A stretch of 64,000 nt of DNA from contig CAWGZM010000008.1 in NCBI GenBank assembly GCA_963827065.1, positions 434,001-498,000 of the forward strand. Direction: 5' to 3'. Below are positions 1-8,362 of this stretch, in pieces. Each line of letters starts with the position of its first letter. Position 1 is the first letter of the stretch. Source of the DNA: JACVRW01 sp963827065 (GTDB lineage: Bacteria; Actinomycetota; Thermoleophilia; Solirubrobacterales; Thermoleophilaceae). The notes beneath the pieces are model-generated. The model worked only from the letters and a program-made list of their open reading frames with translations, was not told the DNA's origin and searched no databases. Made by a program: the position numbers and the translations under genes.

Positions 1-439
1 CCAGCCGACGGATCTCGGCACCTGCAAACGGCTCATAGGCGACGTCGGCCATCGGTGTGCCGCGCCATAGCGAGAGCGCCTCACGCGCCTCGCCGTTGAA
101 CGAGCCGGCGTGCATTGCCGCGGTCACCAGCCGCTCGAACCGGGCGGCGTCGACGTGATCGGCTCCGAGCTGAAGCTCGTAGCCGCGACCACGGGTAACG
201 ATCTCGGCCTCGCATCCGTCCAGCAGCTTGCGCAGGTGTGACACGTAGAGCTGGACGAGCTTGTGCGCACTGGGCGGCGCGTGCTCTTCCCAGAGCCCGT
301 CGATCAGACGATCGGTCGAGACCGCGCGGTTGACCTGCATGGCGAGCATCGCCAGCACGGCACGCTGCTGTGGCGGGCCGAGCGCTACGAGCCGGCCGTT
401 GAAGCTCGCCTCGATAGGGCCAAGTAGGCGAATTTCCAT
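1..439 (-). CDS. SARP/BTAD-type transcriptional regulator, N-terminal part (cut by window edge)
   Basis: The minus strand reads from an ATG at 439 to the window edge, giving about 146 residues. The first residues (MEIRLLGPIEA) match the usual start of AfsR/SARP regulators, followed by an OmpR-like winged helix (LIDGLWEE, then YVSHLRKLL) and the start of the bacterial transcriptional activation domain (GRGYEL, ARFERLV, ALSLWRG, YEPFAGAEIRRL). Such proteins bind direct repeats at promoters; what follows (ATPase, cyclase or nothing) lies outside the window. It diverges from the haloperoxidase-like gene at 591, so the 151 bases between may hold a shared control region. The larger regulator at 31268 has a very similar N-terminus. 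Confidence 0.85.
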   Translation of the reverse strand, partial: MEIRLLGPIEASFNGRLVALGPPQQRAVLAMLAMQVNRAVSTDRLIDGLWEEHAPPSAHKLVQLYVSHLRKLLDGCEAEIVTRGRGYELQLGADHVDAARFERLVTAAMHAGSFNGEAREALSLWRGTPMADVAYEPFAGAEIRRL

Positions 440-590
440 ACCAGGGGACCCCTAGTGGAAACGTGGGCAAGCAGCGTACTCCCGCTTGGGCGCTGAAGGC
501 AACCGTCACGTCGACCGCACGTCGACCCGGCGTATACCGGTGTAGGGGAGCGTGCGCGTCCTGCACCGACTCGCGCTCAAGGAGGCTGTC

Positions 591-2000
591 ATGCGCTTCG
601 TCCGTCCGTCCCTCTTGACAGGAGGAGCGGGGCGAACTCGCCGCCTCGCATGGACGCTGCTCGCCGTGTTCCTCGCAACGACCGTGTTGGCCGTGCCCGC
701 GCTGCCGGCGAGCGCTGAGCCTGCGCCCGGACACGAGCCTGTGGCGGATGCCGTAACAGCATGGAACGCGAACGCCGGCGAGGCCGCTCTCGCCGCGTGC
801 ATCTCTCCGAACGACGATCCGCTCCACGAGTCGCGGCTCTATGCCATGACGCACGTCGCCATCCACGATGCACTGAACGCGATCGATCGTCGCTCTGAGC
901 CTTACGTCTTCGATGGCAAGGCGAAACGCAGAACGTCTCTCAATGCCACTGTGGCCGCCGCCGCGCGCGATGTGCTGGTTCCGGTCCTTCGCCAGCTCCC
1001 GAATCCTGTACCGCAGGCCTGCATCGACGCGGGAGTAGCGAGTGTTGAAGCGGACTATGCCGCGGCGCTCGGCGCGATTCGGAACGGAAAGGCAAAGACG
1101 CGCGGGGTTGAGCTCGGTCAAGCCGCCGCCGCCGCAATCGTCCTTGCGAGGGCCGCTGACGGTTCTGACACGCCGCTCGTGGACGAGGACTACCCCCAGG
1201 GCACCGAGCCCGGCGAGTACCGCTTCACTCCCGGCACCCCGTTCGCCTTCGCGCCGGGATGGGCCGACGTGACGCCATTCGTGCTGGACGACAGCTCACA
1301 GTTCCGTCCGGGCCCCCCCGATCCCGTGACCGGGAGGAAGTACGCGGCAGATCTCAACGAGATAAAGCGTCTCGGGGGCGACGGCATCACCACTCCCAGC
1401 GCGCGCACCGACGAGCAAACCGAGATCGCCCTCTTCTGGGTCGAGAGCTCGCCGCTGCAGTGGAACCGGATCGCCAGAACAGTCTCCGCCGGTAGAGGGC
1501 TCGACCTCTGGGAGAAGGCCCGCCTGTTCGGCCTGCTCAACATGGGTCTGGCCGACGGCTACGTTGGCTCGTTCGAGACCAAGTACCACTACAACTACTG
1601 GCGGCCGGTCACCGCGATTCAGAATGCCGATGCCGATGGTAACCCGAGGACTAGCGGCGACCCCACCTGGACGCCATTGGTGACGACTCCGCCGATCCCG
1701 GACTACGACTCGGCGCACAGCGTCGAAGGTGGTGTCGCGGCGACGGTGCTGAAACGGTTCTTCGGCACGGACCACATTTACTTCAAGGCCTGCAGCCTGA
1801 CGTTGCCGCCCGGTAGTACCTGTGACGACGATAAACCGGTGTTCCGCCGCTACGCCAGCTTCTCTCAAGCGGCCGAGGAGAACGGGCTCTCCCGCATCCT
1901 CGTCGGCTTCCACTTCCGGAAGGCAGTCGACGTGGGAATCGAGCATGGCGGCCAGATCGGCAACCACGCGGTCGACCACTACCTGCGGCCCGAGTGGTGA
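591..2000 (+). CDS. Secreted vanadium-dependent haloperoxidase/PAP2-family protein
   Basis: 469 residues. I chose the ATG at 591 because AAGGAGG lies just upstream (579-585); an in-frame GTG at 552 lacks this. The N-terminus is a signal peptide (Arg-rich start, hydrophobic run LLAVFLATTVLAV, cut near ASA). The body is the all-helical vanadium haloperoxidase/acid phosphatase fold: an early segment with MTHVAIHDALNAI, then the oxyanion-binding elements YHYNYWRP, PDYDSAHS (in place of PSGH) and GFHFRKAVDVGIEHG. Family members oxidise halides with peroxide or act as phosphatases; the substrate is not readable here. It probably acts outside the membrane. Its neighbour across the divergent gap is a SARP-type regulator. 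Confidence 0.85.
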   Translation: MRFVRPSLLTGGAGRTRRLAWTLLAVFLATTVLAVPALPASAEPAPGHEPVADAVTAWNANAGEAALAACISPNDDPLHESRLYAMTHVAIHDALNAIDRRSEPYVFDGKAKRRTSLNATVAAAARDVLVPVLRQLPNPVPQACIDAGVASVEADYAAALGAIRNGKAKTRGVELGQAAAAAIVLARAADGSDTPLVDEDYPQGTEPGEYRFTPGTPFAFAPGWADVTPFVLDDSSQFRPGPPDPVTGRKYAADLNEIKRLGGDGITTPSARTDEQTEIALFWVESSPLQWNRIARTVSAGRGLDLWEKARLFGLLNMGLADGYVGSFETKYHYNYWRPVTAIQNADADGNPRTSGDPTWTPLVTTPPIPDYDSAHSVEGGVAATVLKRFFGTDHIYFKACSLTLPPGSTCDDDKPVFRRYASFSQAAEENGLSRILVGFHFRKAVDVGIEHGGQIGNHAVDHYLRPEW

Positions 2001-2039
2001 CACCCCGAGCCCACCGAGTCGGTTGAGGGCACCCGGAGC

Positions 2040-2065
2040 GCGCCGCGGCCCGCGAGCCGCGGCGC
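2040..2065. terminator. GC-rich hairpin between convergent genes
   Basis: Perfect 10-bp arms (2040-2049 and 2056-2065) around a 6-base loop, placed between the convergent stops of the haloperoxidase-like gene and the formaldehyde dehydrogenase gene. There is no T-run, so it would be a bidirectional U-independent terminator. Confidence 0.55.
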
Positions 2066-2081
2066 ACCCGGATGAGCTCCG

Positions 2082-3302
2082 TCAGGCGGCCTTGATCAGG
2101 CCGTGCGGGTTGAAGACGTACTTCTTGGCGGCGCCCTGGTCGAAGTCCTCGTAGCCCTGCTGGGCCTCGTCCAGGGTGATCACCGTGGCGTTGACCGCCT
2201 TGGCGATCTGCGCCCGATCGCTGAGGATCATCTGCATCAGGCCGTGGTGGTACTTCATCACCGGGCACTGGCCGGTGGTGAAGCTGTGCGACTTCGCCCA
2301 GCCGAGGCCGATGCGCAGCGACAGTGAGCCCACCTTGGCGGCGTCGTCGACGCCGCCCGGGTCACCCGTCACATAGAGGCCCGGGATGCCGAGCTTGCCG
2401 GCCACGCGGGTCACGTCCATGATCGAGTTCAGCACGGTGGCCGGCGCCTCGTGGTCGGCGTCGGAGCCGTGGCCGCGGGCCTCGAAGCCGACCGCGTCGA
2501 CGGCGGCGTCGACCTCGGGCACTCCGAGGATCTGCTCGATCTGGTCCTTGGGATCTCCCTTGGAGACGTCCACCGTCTCGCAGCCGAAGCTGCGCGCCTG
2601 CTCGAGCCGCTCGGGGATCAGGTCGCCCACGATGACCACCGCCGCGCCGAGCAGCTGCGCCGAGTGTGCGGCCGCGAGGCCCACGGGCCCGCCCCCGGCA
2701 ACGTAGACGGTCGAGCCCGGACCCACCCCGGCGGTGTAGGCGCCGTGGAAGCCCGTCGGGAAGATGTCCGAGAGCATGGTCAGGTCGAGGATCTTCTCCA
2801 TCGCCCGATCCTTGTCCGGGAACTTGAGCAGGTTCCAGTCGGCGTACGGCACGGTGACGTACTCGGCCTGGCCGCCGACCCAGCCGCCCATGTCGACGTA
2901 GCCGTAGGCGGAGCCGGGGCGGTCGGGATTCACGTTCAGGCAGACGCCGGTGTGGCCGCCCTTGCACATGCGACAGCGCCCGCATGCGATGTTGAACGGC
3001 ACCGAGCAGAGATCACCCTCTTGTATGAACTCGACGCCGGGGCCGGTCTCGATCACCTCGCCGGTGATCTCGTGCCCGAGGATGAGGCCCTCGGGTGCAG
3101 TCGTGCGGCCGCGCACCATGTGCTGGTCGGAGCCGCAGATGTTGGTCGAGACGATCCTGAGGATCGCCGCGTGCGGCAGCTGGCGGCCGACGTTGGCCGG
3201 GTTGACCCCCGGGCCGTCCTTGAGCTCGAACGACGGGAAGTCGATGTTCTGGACCTCGACCTTGCCGGGCCCCATGTAGGCCACGCCACGGTTCTCAGGC
3301 AT
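2082..3302 (-). CDS. fdhA: Glutathione-independent formaldehyde dehydrogenase (zinc, NAD)
   Basis: 406 residues, close to the roughly 400 usual for this zinc alcohol dehydrogenase subfamily. Cys56 and His77-Glu78 fit the catalytic zinc site, and Cys107, Cys110, Cys113 and Cys121 form the structural zinc site. The NAD-binding loop is VAGGGPVGLAA, and the subfamily's long insert before the Rossmann fold (GGWVGGQAEYV, LSDIFPTGFHGAY) is present. The enzyme oxidises formaldehyde to formate using NAD, some members by aldehyde dismutation. A strong GGAGGAGG precedes the ATG. It stands alone, ending convergently with the haloperoxidase-like gene. Formaldehyde detoxification is the best reading; another aldehyde substrate is possible. 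Confidence 0.88.
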   Translation of the reverse strand: MPENRGVAYMGPGKVEVQNIDFPSFELKDGPGVNPANVGRQLPHAAILRIVSTNICGSDQHMVRGRTTAPEGLILGHEITGEVIETGPGVEFIQEGDLCSVPFNIACGRCRMCKGGHTGVCLNVNPDRPGSAYGYVDMGGWVGGQAEYVTVPYADWNLLKFPDKDRAMEKILDLTMLSDIFPTGFHGAYTAGVGPGSTVYVAGGGPVGLAAAHSAQLLGAAVVIVGDLIPERLEQARSFGCETVDVSKGDPKDQIEQILGVPEVDAAVDAVGFEARGHGSDADHEAPATVLNSIMDVTRVAGKLGIPGLYVTGDPGGVDDAAKVGSLSLRIGLGWAKSHSFTTGQCPVMKYHHGLMQMILSDRAQIAKAVNATVITLDEAQQGYEDFDQGAAKKYVFNPHGLIKAA

Positions 3303-3416
3303 GCGCTCCTCCTCCTTGGGCCGGCGACGTCGCCGCTCACGCGGGACCCCTCCGGCGAGCGTTTTTCCTCTAACCGAGATGTATCCGGGGCCTCCCGGCC
3401 CTAATCGGGCACAGCC

Positions 3417-3623
3417 CTAGAGCGTGAACTCGGCCAACCGTGCCTCGAGGTCCCGACAACGCCGCACCAGGTCAGCTGTACGCGCCCGCGTTGCACGGTG
3501 GGTGGGGTGGTCGCCGCCGCCATGACAACCGCCCGCCATCGCGTATGCGTACTCCCAACTCGCCGTATGGGCCCGCAGCGCAGCCTGTGCCTCCGCGAGC
3601 TCTGCCTCCAAACGATCCCGCAT
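3417..3623 (-). CDS. Small coiled-coil-like hypothetical protein
   Basis: 68 residues if the ATG at 3623 is used; this start has GGGGGAC seven bases upstream. An ATG at 3653 would add ten residues. The protein has two charged helical stretches rich in Leu, Ala, Arg and Glu (RLEAELAEAQAAL and LVRRCRDLEARLAE) around a Gly/His segment (GGCHGGGDHPTH) that could bind metal. I recognise no family. It stands alone on this strand, in a stretch where no opposite-strand gene is convincing, which favours a real gene. Confidence 0.5.
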   Translation of the reverse strand: MRDRLEAELAEAQAALRAHTASWEYAYAMAGGCHGGGDHPTHRATRARTADLVRRCRDLEARLAEFTL

Positions 3624-3811
3624 GGCTTGTCCCCCGAGATAGGCCGCGTCCATTGAATCGCGGGCGGCGGACGCCGCGACGTCGCTGGGTGCCTGAGCAT
3701 CGATCGGACCCCGCCGGGGTAGGAGTAGAGTGCTTGCCGTCCCGGGCGCAGCCCGGCGGCCTACAGGTCCGATCCTCTGCCTGTCGCGCCGATTCCCGAG
3801 AGAGGCGAGGA

Positions 3812-4951
3812 GTGGGCCGAGAGATCATCGCGCAGGCGCCGGTCCGGCCCATTCCGATGCCGCGGCGAGGTCGCACCGCGCTGACCGCGACGCTGTCCGT
3901 CCTCGCCACCCTCGTCCTGGCCGCACTGCTGGCGGGGAAGTGGGACGAGGTCTCCGCCGGCATCAGCGGGGCTCCGCTGCTCATCGTCCTCGTGGCGATC
4001 GCGCTGCAGGTGGTCGCGCTGGTCTCGCGCAGCGAAGCCTGGCTCGTCTGCGTGCGCGCGTCCGGCGGCACCGTGGCCCGCCGCCGGCTCTACCGGGCGT
4101 CGAGCATGGGCTTCGTCGGTGGGCTGCTCAACGGCCAGCTCAGCTCGGCCGCGCGCATAGCCGCGCTCCGTCGCTGGGCGCCCGAGGAGAGCCCGCGCGT
4201 GCCCACGCTCATCGCCGCCGAGCTCCCGATCCTCGTGGTCGAGGCGATGCTCGCCGCGCTCACCTCGTTCACGCTCGTGGGGCCGCTCGGCCTCCCGTGG
4301 TGGCTGCCGCTCGTGTGCGTGGCGGTGATCGCGGGCCTGAGCGTCGCACTGCGCGGCCTGGCGCTTGCGAAGGGACGCTGGCTGAAGCAGGGGCTCGCGG
4401 TGATGCAGAGCCTGCGCGGGCGGACCCGCCTCGTGGGCTTCGTGCTCGTGGCCGTGTTCGCCCAGATCGCCCGGAACTGGCTGCTGCTCCGCGCCGTCGG
4501 CGTCGACGCATCGGTGTTCGACGCGATCGCCGTGCTGATCGCCGTGGTGAGCCTCGGCCAGCTTCCGTTTGGGCTGAGCGTCGGGGCGGCCGCCAGCGTG
4601 CTGATCCTCGGCCCCGAGGGCGTCGCGGCCGCGGCCGCCGCCGGGGTGCTCCTCACCGCGACCGGCAGCCTCGGTGGTCTCTCCTTCGCGGCGTGGGCTC
4701 TCGCCGACGCGGGCCTGTCCGATCGCCGCACGAAGCGATTCGCCGCCAAAGTCGGCTCGGCGCTCGGCCATCTGGGCGCACCCGCTCAGACCCCATGGAC
4801 GGCCTTGGTGGCCATTCCCGCACAGCTGCGACGGAGCGTGGAGCGATCCTGCTTCGACGTCCTCGGACACCTGAGACCCGAGCCCGCGTTGGCGGTGGCC
4901 TCGGACGAACTCGACTATGGCGACGACCAGGCTCCTGCTCAGCACGGCTGA
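3812..4951 (+). CDS. Lysylphosphatidylglycerol synthase TM-domain-like integral membrane protein
   Basis: 379 residues from a GTG at 3812 (GAGGCGAGGA just upstream); an ATG at 3857 is an alternative. Long hydrophobic segments give about eight membrane helices. The pattern SSMGFVGGLLNGQLSSAARIAALRR, then PFGLSVGAAASVLILGPEGVAAA, resembles the UPF0104 or LPG_synthase_TM superfamily of flippase-like proteins. There is no C-terminal lysyltransferase domain, so aminoacyl-lipid synthesis cannot be claimed; lipid or polyprenyl-linked substrate movement is an inference. The 3' end overlaps the next small gene by 35 bases in another frame, suggesting translational coupling. Confidence 0.7.
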   Translation: MGREIIAQAPVRPIPMPRRGRTALTATLSVLATLVLAALLAGKWDEVSAGISGAPLLIVLVAIALQVVALVSRSEAWLVCVRASGGTVARRRLYRASSMGFVGGLLNGQLSSAARIAALRRWAPEESPRVPTLIAAELPILVVEAMLAALTSFTLVGPLGLPWWLPLVCVAVIAGLSVALRGLALAKGRWLKQGLAVMQSLRGRTRLVGFVLVAVFAQIARNWLLLRAVGVDASVFDAIAVLIAVVSLGQLPFGLSVGAAASVLILGPEGVAAAAAAGVLLTATGSLGGLSFAAWALADAGLSDRRTKRFAAKVGSALGHLGAPAQTPWTALVAIPAQLRRSVERSCFDVLGHLRPEPALAVASDELDYGDDQAPAQHG

Positions 4952-5117
4952 ACAGCTCGAGGTCGAGGGCTCGATCGACGAGGTGGCCAAGCAGCTCGAG
5001 AACGCCGCCCGCAGCGGCTCCGGGACCCTGGCCAGGCTGAAGGTGGCGGATACCGGGGAGCCATTGGCCATCAACGCCGCCCACGTGGTGGCGATCCGCG
5101 TGGGCAGCAACGACTAG
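4917..5117 (+). CDS. Small acidic hypothetical protein
   Basis: 66 residues, beginning with ATG inside the end of the preceding membrane-protein gene. The sequence alternates strand-like and helix-like stretches (LEVEGSIDEVAKQLENAAR, then ARLKVADTGEPLAINAAHVVAIRV), like short actinobacterial proteins of about 60 residues with a small beta-alpha-beta-beta fold and no established function. The overlap suggests coupled translation with its neighbour. The function is unknown. Confidence 0.6.
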   Translation: MATTRLLLSTAEQLEVEGSIDEVAKQLENAARSGSGTLARLKVADTGEPLAINAAHVVAIRVGSND

Positions 5118-5203
5118 GGCGGCCGGCGGCGGCGGCGCGTACCGACCTGGCTATCGACGCTGCGGAGCTAGCACCCCGTCCCGGGTGTGCGGGTACTCCA
5201 TTG

Positions 5204-5216
5204 GGACAGTCTGTCC
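5204..5216. promoter_or_regulatory. Palindrome upstream of Tat-aminotransferase gene
   Basis: GGACAG-T-CTGTCC is a perfect 6-bp inverted repeat with a one-base centre, 42 bases before the start codon at 5259 and just before an AT-rich GATAGTTTT stretch. Position and symmetry suggest an operator for a dimeric regulator. The half-site resembles the arms of the inverted repeat at 37798. Confidence 0.4.
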
Positions 5217-5258
5217 GATAGTTTTCGACGCCGGGTTCCAGGCCAGGAGGAGATCTCC

Positions 5259-6653
5259 ATGAAGGATGCGCGCGTGGTCGACGACGCCAGGGACGATCGA
5301 AACGCCGAGGCAAACGACCCAGCTTCCAAGGGGTACTCACGTAGAGCTGTCCTTCAGGCCTCCGCCGGCGCTGTGGCGGGCAGCGCCGTCACCGCCGCCG
5401 CAGGGCCGCTGCCCGCGATCGCGACCGGCGGGCCCGGGCGGTCCGGGCACTCCGATGGCGGGGGATACCCCGGACTGCTGCGCACCCCGCCACCGGAGAT
5501 CAACGCGGGCACCGGCGGCTCGCCGCTGACCCCCTCGGTGCTCCGCGCGCTCGACACGCAGACGATGCCGGTGAACGACGCCGCCTTCAGGGATCTCTTC
5601 GCGCGCACCGAGGCTCTCGCGGCCGAGGTGCTCGAGACCGATGACGACGTGCTTCTGACTCCCGCCGAGGCGATCATGTGCATCGAGGGGGCGATGCGCT
5701 CAGCCATCCGGCCAGGCATCACGGCCCTCAACCTCATCTCGGGGCTGTACGGCGCGGACTACACGGTCTGGATGGAGAGCTTCGGAGCCACCGTGATCGA
5801 GCTCCGCGTCCCGTACAACGAGTCGATCGATCCGAGCTCGGTGGAGGCGATCCTCGCCCAGCACCCGAAGGTCGAGTTCATGTCGGTCGTCCATGTGGAC
5901 ACCCCGTCGGGGACCTACAACGCGATCGACCAGATCTGCCCGATCGCGAAGGCCCACGGCGTGGTGAGCATGGTCGACTCGGCGTCGACCTACGGCAGCA
6001 TGCCGCTCCACTCCGACAAGTGGGGTGCCGACATCACCGTGGGCGCCTCGCAGAAGTCGGTCGCCTCCCCCGCCGCGGTCGGGATCATCAGCGTGAGCGA
6101 CGCGGCCTGGGAGCTGTTCGCGAAGAACGACGACGCGCCCGTGCGCTCCTTCCTCTCGTTGATCGACTACAAGAACGCGTGGTTCGAGGCCGGGCGTGTG
6201 CCGTCCACGGTCTCCCCAACCGTCACTTTCGGGCTCTACGCGGCCTTGAACGACCTGGTGCGGCACGGGGTCGACAAGCGGATCAGGGAGACGACCCGCT
6301 CGGCACGCGCGTTCCGCGCCGGCGCGCGGGCCATGGGGATCGAGCTGTGGGCGGCAAGCGAATCGATCGCCGCAGACTGCAACTCGACGCTGCTCGTGCC
6401 ACCGGGCCACACGCTGGCGGAGGCCCTCGACCTGCTGCGCCAGCGCTACAGCGTCGCCTGCGCGGGAACCACGTTCACGGGCGACCCGGCGGGGACGACG
6501 ATCCGGGTGGGCCACATGGGCAGCGTGCAGATCGAGGCGGGCTTCATCCTGCGCCTGCTCGAGGCGATCGGCAGGGCATGGGAGGACCTCGGTGCCGACC
6601 TCGACGTCCGCGGGGGACTGCGCGTGGCCCGGCGCATGCTGCGCGGCTGGTAG
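5259..6653 (+). CDS. Tat-exported class V aminotransferase, pyridoxamine-pyruvate aminotransferase family
   Basis: 464 residues from the ATG at 5259, which has AGGAGGAGA in front. Residues 26-50 form a Tat-type signal (SRRAVLQ, twin Arg28-Arg29, then an Ala/Gly-rich hydrophobic stretch), unusual for a PLP-fold aminotransferase. The catalytic domain follows: LNLISGLYGADY, RVPYNESIDP, DTPSGTYN, the Asp240 expected to hold the cofactor pyridine nitrogen, and the expected Schiff-base Lys266 in GASQKS. It resembles the aminotransferase encoded at 23517 over its whole length, including the C-terminal GHMG motif. It converges on the end of the left catabolic operon, three bases away. I infer transamination of pyridoxamine or a similar amine outside the cytoplasm; the export of an active enzyme is unproven. 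Confidence 0.75.
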   Translation: MKDARVVDDARDDRNAEANDPASKGYSRRAVLQASAGAVAGSAVTAAAGPLPAIATGGPGRSGHSDGGGYPGLLRTPPPEINAGTGGSPLTPSVLRALDTQTMPVNDAAFRDLFARTEALAAEVLETDDDVLLTPAEAIMCIEGAMRSAIRPGITALNLISGLYGADYTVWMESFGATVIELRVPYNESIDPSSVEAILAQHPKVEFMSVVHVDTPSGTYNAIDQICPIAKAHGVVSMVDSASTYGSMPLHSDKWGADITVGASQKSVASPAAVGIISVSDAAWELFAKNDDAPVRSFLSLIDYKNAWFEAGRVPSTVSPTVTFGLYAALNDLVRHGVDKRIRETTRSARAFRAGARAMGIELWAASESIAADCNSTLLVPPGHTLAEALDLLRQRYSVACAGTTFTGDPAGTTIRVGHMGSVQIEAGFILRLLEAIGRAWEDLGADLDVRGGLRVARRMLRGW

Positions 6654-6656
6654 TGC

Positions 6657-7334
6657 TCAGGGGAGCGGTGCGACGAGGGTAAGCCGCTCGACGCCGGTCA
6701 GCGCGCGGCCGGCGCGCGGCGCCAGATCGCGCCGCATCGCCTCCAGGGCCTCCTCGCCCGCCTGGAGCCGTAGGACACCGGCGGGAGGATGCGCGAGCGA
6801 GCCGCGCGGGGCCGCCAGCCCCCCGAATGACACCGTCACCTGGCCGTCCAGCTTGCGCGTGGCCGCGAGCAATTCGCCGTTCGGGGTGACGATGCTCGTC
6901 AGCGGGCCGCGCCTGCGAACCAGCAGCCCGCCGTCGTAGGTCCGCGCCGCCAGCCGGCGCAGAGCCGTCACGCTGGTCCTCACCGCCTGGCGCGATGCCG
7001 GCGAGGCCCAGGCGCGGAACGAGGGCCGGCAGCGCAGGAGCGCCGGCTTTGGGCAGAACTGCTCGATGCCGGCGCTCACGCGATCGAACGAGGCGAGCAG
7101 AGGGCGAAGTGGGCCGCCGGCCGGCGCCGAAGCAAGCCTGATGCGAAGGGCCGGGCCGTCGGCGCTGAACCGGATCCCGCCGGGGGCGGCGTCCGAGCTC
7201 ACGGCGCGCAGCCCCGCCCCCACCAGGGCGGCGATCTCAGCCCGTGACGGACCGGAGACTCGCTCCTCCTTCTCTCCGCACGCCGTCAGCCCCGCCACCA
7301 GCGCGAGCGCCAGCAGGGCGGTGCGGCAGCTCAC
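6657..7334 (-). CDS. Putative lipoprotein, last gene of left catabolic operon
   Basis: 225 residues from a GTG overlapping the stop of the alcohol dehydrogenase gene by four bases. The N-terminus is a lipoprotein signal peptide with the lipobox LTAC (Cys19), so the mature protein should be lipid-anchored on the outer face of the membrane. The rest is Arg/Ala-rich with no family that I recognise and only a few cysteines (QFCPKPALLRC). Its position as the last gene of the operon ties its expression to the degradation genes, but nothing in the sequence tells its role. Confidence 0.6.
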   Translation of the reverse strand: MSCRTALLALALVAGLTACGEKEERVSGPSRAEIAALVGAGLRAVSSDAAPGGIRFSADGPALRIRLASAPAGGPLRPLLASFDRVSAGIEQFCPKPALLRCRPSFRAWASPASRQAVRTSVTALRRLAARTYDGGLLVRRRGPLTSIVTPNGELLAATRKLDGQVTVSFGGLAAPRGSLAHPPAGVLRLQAGEEALEAMRRDLAPRAGRALTGVERLTLVAPLP

Positions 7335-8362
7335 GGTTTCAGCAGAACCTTCACGGCCTCGCGGGCATCGAATACCCGATACGCGTCGGGCGCGTCCTCG
7401 AGCGGCACGCGATGAGAGATGACGCGGCTCGGCTCGAGCTTGCCCTCGGCGATCGCTCCCAGCAGCATCTCGCGGTCCGCGCCCGGGTCCCCGACCGTGA
7501 AGCGCAGGGTGATCTCGCGCTCGAACATCAGCGCGTTGTTGAGCGGGTAGTCAGGCTCGAAGTGGGCCCCTACGACCGACACCGTGCCACGTCCACGGAC
7601 GAGCGACAGCGAAGCGTCCAGCGCGGCCGCCGCGCCGGCCGCCTCGATGACAACGTCGGCGCCCAGGCCGTCCGTGGCCGCGCCCACGGCGTCCGCCGCG
7701 CCGGCGGGGTCGACCACGTCGGCCCCGAAGCTCTCGGCCAGCGAGCGCCTCTCGGCGATGCCGTCGACCGCGATCACCTTCCGCGCCGTGCCGGCCGCCA
7801 CCATCGTGGCCATCAGGCCGACACAGCCGAGGCCGAGTACGACGACGATGTCGCCGATTCCGACTCCGCCCCTTCGGACGGCCCCGTGTCCCGTGGGCAG
7901 CATGTCCGCCAGGAAGACCGCATCCTCGTCCGAGACCTCGTCCGGGATACGCCACAGGCAGCGATCGGCGAACGGAATCCGGACCAGATCGGCCTGACCG
8001 CCTTCGAGCCGTGGGTAGACCCCGGAGTAGCCGAACAGCGCGCGCGACTCGCACTGGGTGCGCCGCCCGGCGCGGCAGTGCGCGCAGCTGCCGTCCGAAG
8101 TCATGCTCGTGTTGACCACCCGATCGCCCGTCTGGAGCTGAGTGACCGATTCGCCGATCTCCTCGACCACGCCGACGAACTCGTGTCCCAGGATCGTTCC
8201 GTTCTCGAATCCGGGGGTGAAGCCGTGGTACGGGAACAGGTCCGCCCCGCACACGGCTGTTCCCGTCACCCGTACGATCGCGTCGCCGGGGGCCTCGAGC
8301 GTCGGGTCGGGGACGCTCTCCACGCGGAGGTCCTCAGGGCCGGCGAGGACGACGGCCCTCAT
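7331..8362 (-). CDS. Zinc-dependent medium-chain alcohol dehydrogenase (candidate 4-pyridoxate 5-alcohol oxidation)
   Basis: 343 residues from an ATG that overlaps the VOC gene's stop by four bases. Catalytic zinc ligands Cys38 and His60-Glu61 are present. The structural zinc loop has Cys93, Cys96 and Cys104, but the usual first cysteine appears replaced (Asp90). The NAD loop is VLGLGCVGLMA. The family oxidises alcohols with NAD(P). Mesorhizobium loti uses an SDR to oxidise the 5-hydroxymethyl group of 4-pyridoxate; none beyond the PLDH-like SDR is in this operon, so this enzyme is my candidate for that step. That assignment rests on context only. Confidence 0.8.
   Translation of the reverse strand: MRAVVLAGPEDLRVESVPDPTLEAPGDAIVRVTGTAVCGADLFPYHGFTPGFENGTILGHEFVGVVEEIGESVTQLQTGDRVVNTSMTSDGSCAHCRAGRRTQCESRALFGYSGVYPRLEGGQADLVRIPFADRCLWRIPDEVSDEDAVFLADMLPTGHGAVRRGGVGIGDIVVVLGLGCVGLMATMVAAGTARKVIAVDGIAERRSLAESFGADVVDPAGAADAVGAATDGLGADVVIEAAGAAAALDASLSLVRGRGTVSVVGAHFEPDYPLNNALMFEREITLRFTVGDPGADREMLLGAIAEGKLEPSRVISHRVPLEDAPDAYRVFDAREAVKVLLKP

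Noticed and set aside
81..1121. 346-residue open frame on the minus strand across the 439-591 gap
   Set aside because: It conflicts with the SARP regulator and the haloperoxidase-like gene, both of which have clear family motifs.
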